The position numbers and the translations under genes are program-made. Positions 5,688-8,567 of a DNA stretch of 8,567 bases are shown here, piece after piece (the stretch's first letter is position 1; each line of letters opens with the position of its first letter). The notes below the pieces were generated by a model that saw only the letters and a list, made by a program, of their open reading frames with translations, was not told the DNA's origin and made no database searches. Source of the DNA: Nitrospira sp. UBA5698 (lineage in GTDB: Bacteria > Nitrospirota > Nitrospiria > Nitrospirales > Nitrospiraceae); contig DIHK01000041.1 of the NCBI GenBank assembly GCA_002420115.1, positions 52,982 through 61,548 of the forward strand. The letters run 5' to 3'.

Positions 5688-6293
5688 TTGAGCACACCGA
5701 TCTCCCTTGTGTTAGCCGGCCTGTTCGTGTTCACCCTAGCACTACCACAGACAGCAGCCGGCCAGGAGGCCGTACTCGACATTCTGCCGCTTCGTCCCTT
5801 TAACTTTGATATTTCTTTCAACCAGCGCACCTTTGCGCCTCAAGCCAGAGTCATCGCGGCACAGGTCGGAATCACTGCCCTTCGGTATGGGGCACTTGAA
5901 ATGCGAACCGTCTATCAGTATTACAGCCACCATACCCCGACGTTTGTGACGGACCAACATTCGCTGTTCCTGAACCCTCGATGGAATAATTTCATCGATG
6001 TCCTGGATTTCCCTCGGGCCAGGCCGATCAACCGCATCATCCGACATGTGCTGTTCGGACCGCTTGAGGAGCGAGCAGTCCCCTATATCGGCACCCTGAT
6101 TGGCGGTACGCTCCCCGGACGGAGCGACGCCTCGCCCGGCTATCTCTACGGAGGGCAGGTAGGTGTGCGATTCCCGGTCGCTCGTGGATTCTCAGTGGAT
6201 ATGGGGCTTCAGTACACGCGGTTTGAAATTGATTTCAAAGGTACGTCTGATCTCTCCCAGCAATGGTTGTTCACAATCGGAGTGCGCCTGTAA
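5688..6293 (+). CDS. Outer-membrane beta-barrel-type protein, TTG start
   Basis: A 201-aa exported protein, probably a small outer-membrane beta-barrel. With the TTG start it opens with the signal peptide MSTPISLVLAGLFVFTLAL, with likely cleavage after TAAG26 or nearby. The mature part alternates polar and hydrophobic residues in strands such as ARVIAAQVGITAL, ALEMRTVYQYYS, VPYIGTLIGGTL, YLYGGQVGVRF, FSVDMGLQYTRFEID and the closing WLFTIGVRL. The design resembles 8-stranded barrels, but I cannot name the family and see no PagL catalytic motif. A His pair (H81-H82) lies in a likely loop. The frame is open to a GTG at 5631, but aaagaggtgg (5674-5683) stands at ideal distance before TTG 5688 and the signal peptide starts there; the 19 extra residues look like a poor leader. 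Its stop overlaps the next ATG by one base (taatg). Confidence 0.75.
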   Translation: MSTPISLVLAGLFVFTLALPQTAAGQEAVLDILPLRPFNFDISFNQRTFAPQARVIAAQVGITALRYGALEMRTVYQYYSHHTPTFVTDQHSLFLNPRWNNFIDVLDFPRARPINRIIRHVLFGPLEERAVPYIGTLIGGTLPGRSDASPGYLYGGQVGVRFPVARGFSVDMGLQYTRFEIDFKGTSDLSQQWLFTIGVRL

Positions 6294-7387
6294 TGCGGAT
6301 ACTCGCTATACAATCGGGTAACCCCATCGCACAAATGATCGGATGGTTAGACGACAAGACGCGCGGCCATTGGCAGCACCGCATCGTTCTGGGATTGATT
6401 CTTCTGCTTCTGCAAGGCTGCGGCCTGCTCTACGATGCTGTCACCATGGTCCATCCATTGACCCAAGACGAATTATCTGCAATCTGTGCGCGTGGACGAT
6501 TGCGTGTGGGCATATCGGTTGAGCCGTTTCGCCCGTTCATTTTCCCTGCCATGTATACAGATGAAGGGATTCGAGTCACAGGACTGGATATCGAGCTGAT
6601 CCGAGAGGTTGCGAACGCCCTCACGGTTCACTGCGGTAAGCAGACGCCTATCGTTCCCACCCTCCATGTCACTCGGTTTCCGGATCTCTTCATCAAGATG
6701 AACGAAGGGCAACTCGATCTTTTCGTCTCATCCGTGAGCGGAACCGTTCCCGGAACGAAGCCGGCCGGATTGTGGTTTTCAGCTCCTTACCTGCGCGACG
6801 ACGGACTTGCCGCCATCATCCACAACCCCAAGATTGCTGAGCACATCCGGACACAATTCGCACAGCACTCCAGGAAATGGGACACACTCGCCGCCGTCCA
6901 GCAGGCCTTTGCCGGCTTGACGATCGCGGTGCAGAAAGGTCGCTCAGCTCATCTCTATGCCCAGGCAAATCTCTCACAGATCCGCCTGGTCGTCTGCGAC
7001 TCGCTTCCCGCCGCCATTGAAACAAGAGACCCAACCATCGATGTCATTTTCTCCAAACATTCCATCATCGAATATGTCAGCAAGCGGGTCTGGCAGGAGT
7101 GGTCCCCGTTGACCAAGCCCGACGGCTCCCCCTTGCTCCTCACTCGAGACGACCTCTCGATCGTCACCAGTGAAGAACACAGACGCTTACAGTGGTTCTT
7201 GAATAACCTCTTGTTTCGCTTGGAGGAGTCCGGACGATTGGCCCAGATGCGCCATCGTTGGATTGATGAGGAATATGCGCCAACTCGACGGGCAACGACC
7301 GAAGGCTTACCTCTTGAAGTCACACAGGTTCCCGACCACTATGACCAGGGACAGTGCCGATTGGCCGAAGGTGTCGAAACACGATAG
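6293..7387 (+). CDS. Family-3 solute-binding lipoprotein (SBP_bac_3)
   Basis: A 364-aa periplasmic binding protein of the SBP_bac_3 type, the fold that binds amino acids and other small polar ligands. The hydrophobic run IVLGLILLLL (31-40) ends in the lipobox LLQGC, so C43 is probably lipidated. The fold is seen in the GRLRVGIS opening strand, GLDIELIREVANAL, LDLFVSSVSGT, FSAPYLRDDGLAAII, GLTIAVQKG and DVIFSKHSIIEYV. Where amino-acid binders have the ligand-carboxylate Arg (T-P-E-R), this protein has K156 by eye alignment, so its ligand may differ. The frame opens at 6263, but ATG at 6293 is preferred because it overlaps the barrel gene's stop (taatg), implying translational coupling. A later ATG at 6335 is also possible. 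No permease or ATPase gene follows, so this is not an ordinary ABC importer operon. The C-terminal tail after about residue 325 is extra. Confidence 0.85.
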   Translation: MRILAIQSGNPIAQMIGWLDDKTRGHWQHRIVLGLILLLLQGCGLLYDAVTMVHPLTQDELSAICARGRLRVGISVEPFRPFIFPAMYTDEGIRVTGLDIELIREVANALTVHCGKQTPIVPTLHVTRFPDLFIKMNEGQLDLFVSSVSGTVPGTKPAGLWFSAPYLRDDGLAAIIHNPKIAEHIRTQFAQHSRKWDTLAAVQQAFAGLTIAVQKGRSAHLYAQANLSQIRLVVCDSLPAAIETRDPTIDVIFSKHSIIEYVSKRVWQEWSPLTKPDGSPLLLTRDDLSIVTSEEHRRLQWFLNNLLFRLEESGRLAQMRHRWIDEEYAPTRRATTEGLPLEVTQVPDHYDQGQCRLAEGVETR

Positions 7388-7409
7388 CGTTACAGAGGCG
7401 GTGATCATC

Positions 7410-8150
7410 ATGCCCTCACAGCTGCTCCTCTCTTTGAGCATAACCGCTCTACTCCTCAGCGGCCTGACCAGCTTGGCCCATGCCGGTCAGACCGAAACCG
7501 AACAGGCAGCGGAACTCTTAGCCACGTTTCTGAATGCGGGGCGTGTCGTCGTCGAGCAAAACCAATCGCTGATCAACGATCCGCGCAAAGGCGATAAGGG
7601 ATTCACACCTGAGGTTTTCGAGCGATCAGTCCTGGAGGAATTCTCTCGTCAAACTCACATAAACCTACGGGCTTCTCCCTCTTCGTTGCCGTCCTCTACT
7701 CAGGCTTTGTTAGCACTGCTCCTGCGCAGTAGTAAGGAAGTCGTCGCCGACGCCCAGTTTGTCATCAACCAGCGTGGGATCGGATACAAGAACTTTATCC
7801 CGGCCACATTCGGCAGCCAGGCAGCACGGAAATTCTCCGCACGATCGAAGGTCACAATCAAACAGACCGCCCTCGACCCAAGAAATTTACACAATGCCCC
7901 GGATGCCTATGAGCGGAAAGTTCTCTTGCGACTTGCTACGCAGCCGACGGCAAGCCCGCCCGTCATCGAGTGGGTGGACGGCGGGACAACCCTTCGGGTC
8001 ATGACTCCACTGTACTATTCAGAGGATTGCCTGACCTGCCACGGAAGTCCCAAAGGGATTCTGGATATTTCCGGCTATCCACGAGAAGGGGCTCAGGCAG
8101 GAGCACTGGCGGGAGCGATCAGCATTCACATTCCCCTAGACCATCGGTAG
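7410..8150 (+). CDS. Tll0287-like periplasmic c-heme protein (DUF3365)
   Basis: A 246-aa exported c-type haem protein. The signal peptide LLLSLSITALLLSGLTSLAHA leads to likely cleavage after AHA25. The single haem-binding motif is CLTCH (C207, C210, H211), and these are the only cysteines in the mature chain. The GYKNFIPATFG stretch (about 125-134), RNLHNAPDAYE (158-168) and LTCHGSPKG around the haem are the hallmarks of the DUF3365/Tll0287-like domain, a PAS-like c-haem fold found alone or as a sensor module of kinases and chemoreceptors. Here it stands alone, so it would be a soluble redox or gas-binding protein, not a kinase. It needs cytochrome c maturation in the periplasm. The frame opens at 7263, but ATG at 7410 is chosen: ggtga is five bases before it and the signal peptide begins there. 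It follows the binding-protein gene by 22 bases and is probably the last gene of the operon. Confidence 0.88.
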   Translation: MPSQLLLSLSITALLLSGLTSLAHAGQTETEQAAELLATFLNAGRVVVEQNQSLINDPRKGDKGFTPEVFERSVLEEFSRQTHINLRASPSSLPSSTQALLALLLRSSKEVVADAQFVINQRGIGYKNFIPATFGSQAARKFSARSKVTIKQTALDPRNLHNAPDAYERKVLLRLATQPTASPPVIEWVDGGTTLRVMTPLYYSEDCLTCHGSPKGILDISGYPREGAQAGALAGAISIHIPLDHR

Positions 8151-8201
8151 CAGGCACCCGGCACCGCCGGAGGGAGGCGCCAGGCCGAGCTACTACCGAT
8201 G
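8142..8201. terminator. Inverted repeat between convergent genes
   Basis: catcggtag (8142-8150) and ctaccgatg (8193-8201) form a perfect 9-bp inverted repeat across a 42-base GC-rich spacer. The spacer holds its own imperfect stem (ggcacc / ggcgcc). The left arm contains the haem gene's stop codon, and the right arm ends 13 bases before the end of the convergent ytxH-like gene. The position suits a bidirectional terminator, but there is no T-run on either side. Confidence 0.4.
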
Positions 8202-8214
8202 ATCGTCGAGGCAA

Positions 8215-8484
8215 TCAGTTCATCATCGCGACGAGTTGTGGCCGTTCTTCTTCACAACTTTTCGCGTTTCCAGGCTTACGGTTCAGCACTTCTTCCATTC
8301 CTGACTTGACGGCCCGCCCCCAGCGATTGGTCTGGGCTTGTGCCTTTCGAGCATAGCGGCTGATCGTTCGACGGGTCTCGACTCCGGTCTGTGGAGCAAA
8401 GAGGAGCCCAAGCCCTGCCCCAATGACCGCCCCACCAGCGATGAATGCAGCTACCTTGGCGACTTGCTTCTGCTGCTCCGACAT
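8215..8484 (-). CDS. YtxH-like small membrane protein
   Basis: An 89-aa protein of the YtxH type. A glycine-rich hydrophobic segment (AAFIAGGAVIGAGLGLLFAP, 12-31) is followed by QTGVETRRTISRYARKAQ, the family signature of a membrane segment plus the APxxGxxTR turn. The rest is a charged, helix-prone tail. YtxH proteins are small membrane-associated proteins linked in some bacteria to stress responses; the molecular role is not established. The frame opens at 8559, but ATG at 8484 is chosen because gaggagg stands six bases before it, an almost perfect ribosome binding site, and MSEQQKQ followed by the membrane segment is the usual family start. It converges with the haem operon. No cysteines except one in the tail. 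Confidence 0.87.
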   Translation of the reverse strand: MSEQQKQVAKVAAFIAGGAVIGAGLGLLFAPQTGVETRRTISRYARKAQAQTNRWGRAVKSGMEEVLNRKPGNAKSCEEERPQLVAMMN

Positions 8485-8567
8485 GGTGAACCTCCTCATA
8501 ATGGTGAATAAGCCGGGAGATCGCTTCGCACCCCGTTCTCTTGGAAGAACTATCAGCATGCTCCGTG

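Noticed and set aside
6955..7323. 122-residue minus-strand open frame inside the binding-protein gene
   Set aside because: Ser/Arg-rich shadow of a gene whose fold is clear in the plus frame.
7970..8356. 128-residue plus-strand frame across the end of the haem gene and the ytxH-like gene
   Set aside because: It spans two convergent real genes and its translation is Arg/Ser-rich without domains.
8535..8550. gttct...agaac inverted repeat as a LexA-type operator for the ytxH-like gene
   Set aside because: Only 5 bp per arm with a 6-base spacer, and the arm order does not match the SOS box types I know; chance is a sufficient explanation.
1..8567. CRISPR array or complete phage/transposon
   Set aside because: No regularly spaced repeats, transposase, integrase or terminal inverted repeats are visible anywhere in the window.

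Overview
The window is a stretch of bacterial chromosome at roughly 55-57% GC by eye. The Gram-negative character comes from an outer-membrane-type beta-barrel protein, a lipobox and several Sec signal peptides. The mix of polA, a surface-adhesin-E-like secreted protein, a lone family-3 solute-binding lipoprotein and a Tll0287-like c-heme protein reminds me of Nitrospira/Nitrospirota. That placement is an inference from gene content and style, not a proof.

Layout: (1) 21-2669 is a full-length polA. Its 5' nuclease and polymerase motifs are intact, but its 3'-5' proofreading site has lost every acidic catalytic residue I can align. (2) 2670-4179 is an accessory, partly decayed stretch. Two 31-bp direct repeats (26/31 identical, both resembling the anticodon-to-T-arm part of tRNA-Lys(CUU)) bracket a low-GC island of about 0.86 kb with one unrecognised helical-protein gene (2962-3435). 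After it comes a FitA-type antitoxin gene (3777-4010) whose overlapping PIN/VapC toxin gene is dead: it hits a stop 13 codons in. (3) 4180-5315 holds small genes: a DUF2007-like protein with a C-terminal zinc ribbon (+), a secreted adhesin-E-like protein (-) and a small membrane-anchored protein (-). (4) 5395-5484 is tRNA-Leu(UAA) on the minus strand, with CCA encoded. (5) 5688-8150 is a tight three-gene plus-strand operon: outer-membrane barrel, lipoprotein of the SBP_bac_3 family, and c-heme protein. (6) 8215-8484 is a convergent ytxH-like gene on the minus strand.

The most coherent functional unit is the operon at 5688-8150. Its three products are predicted for the outer membrane, a lipid-anchored periplasmic position and the periplasm. 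No permease, kinase or chemoreceptor gene follows it in the window, so a ligand- or redox-sensing envelope module is possible but unproven. The other notable signals are the tRNA-like repeats around the low-GC gene, which look like the footprint of an old integration, and the antitoxin left without its toxin. Start codons were revised from the longest open frames wherever a ribosome binding site, signal peptide or family start pointed downstream.
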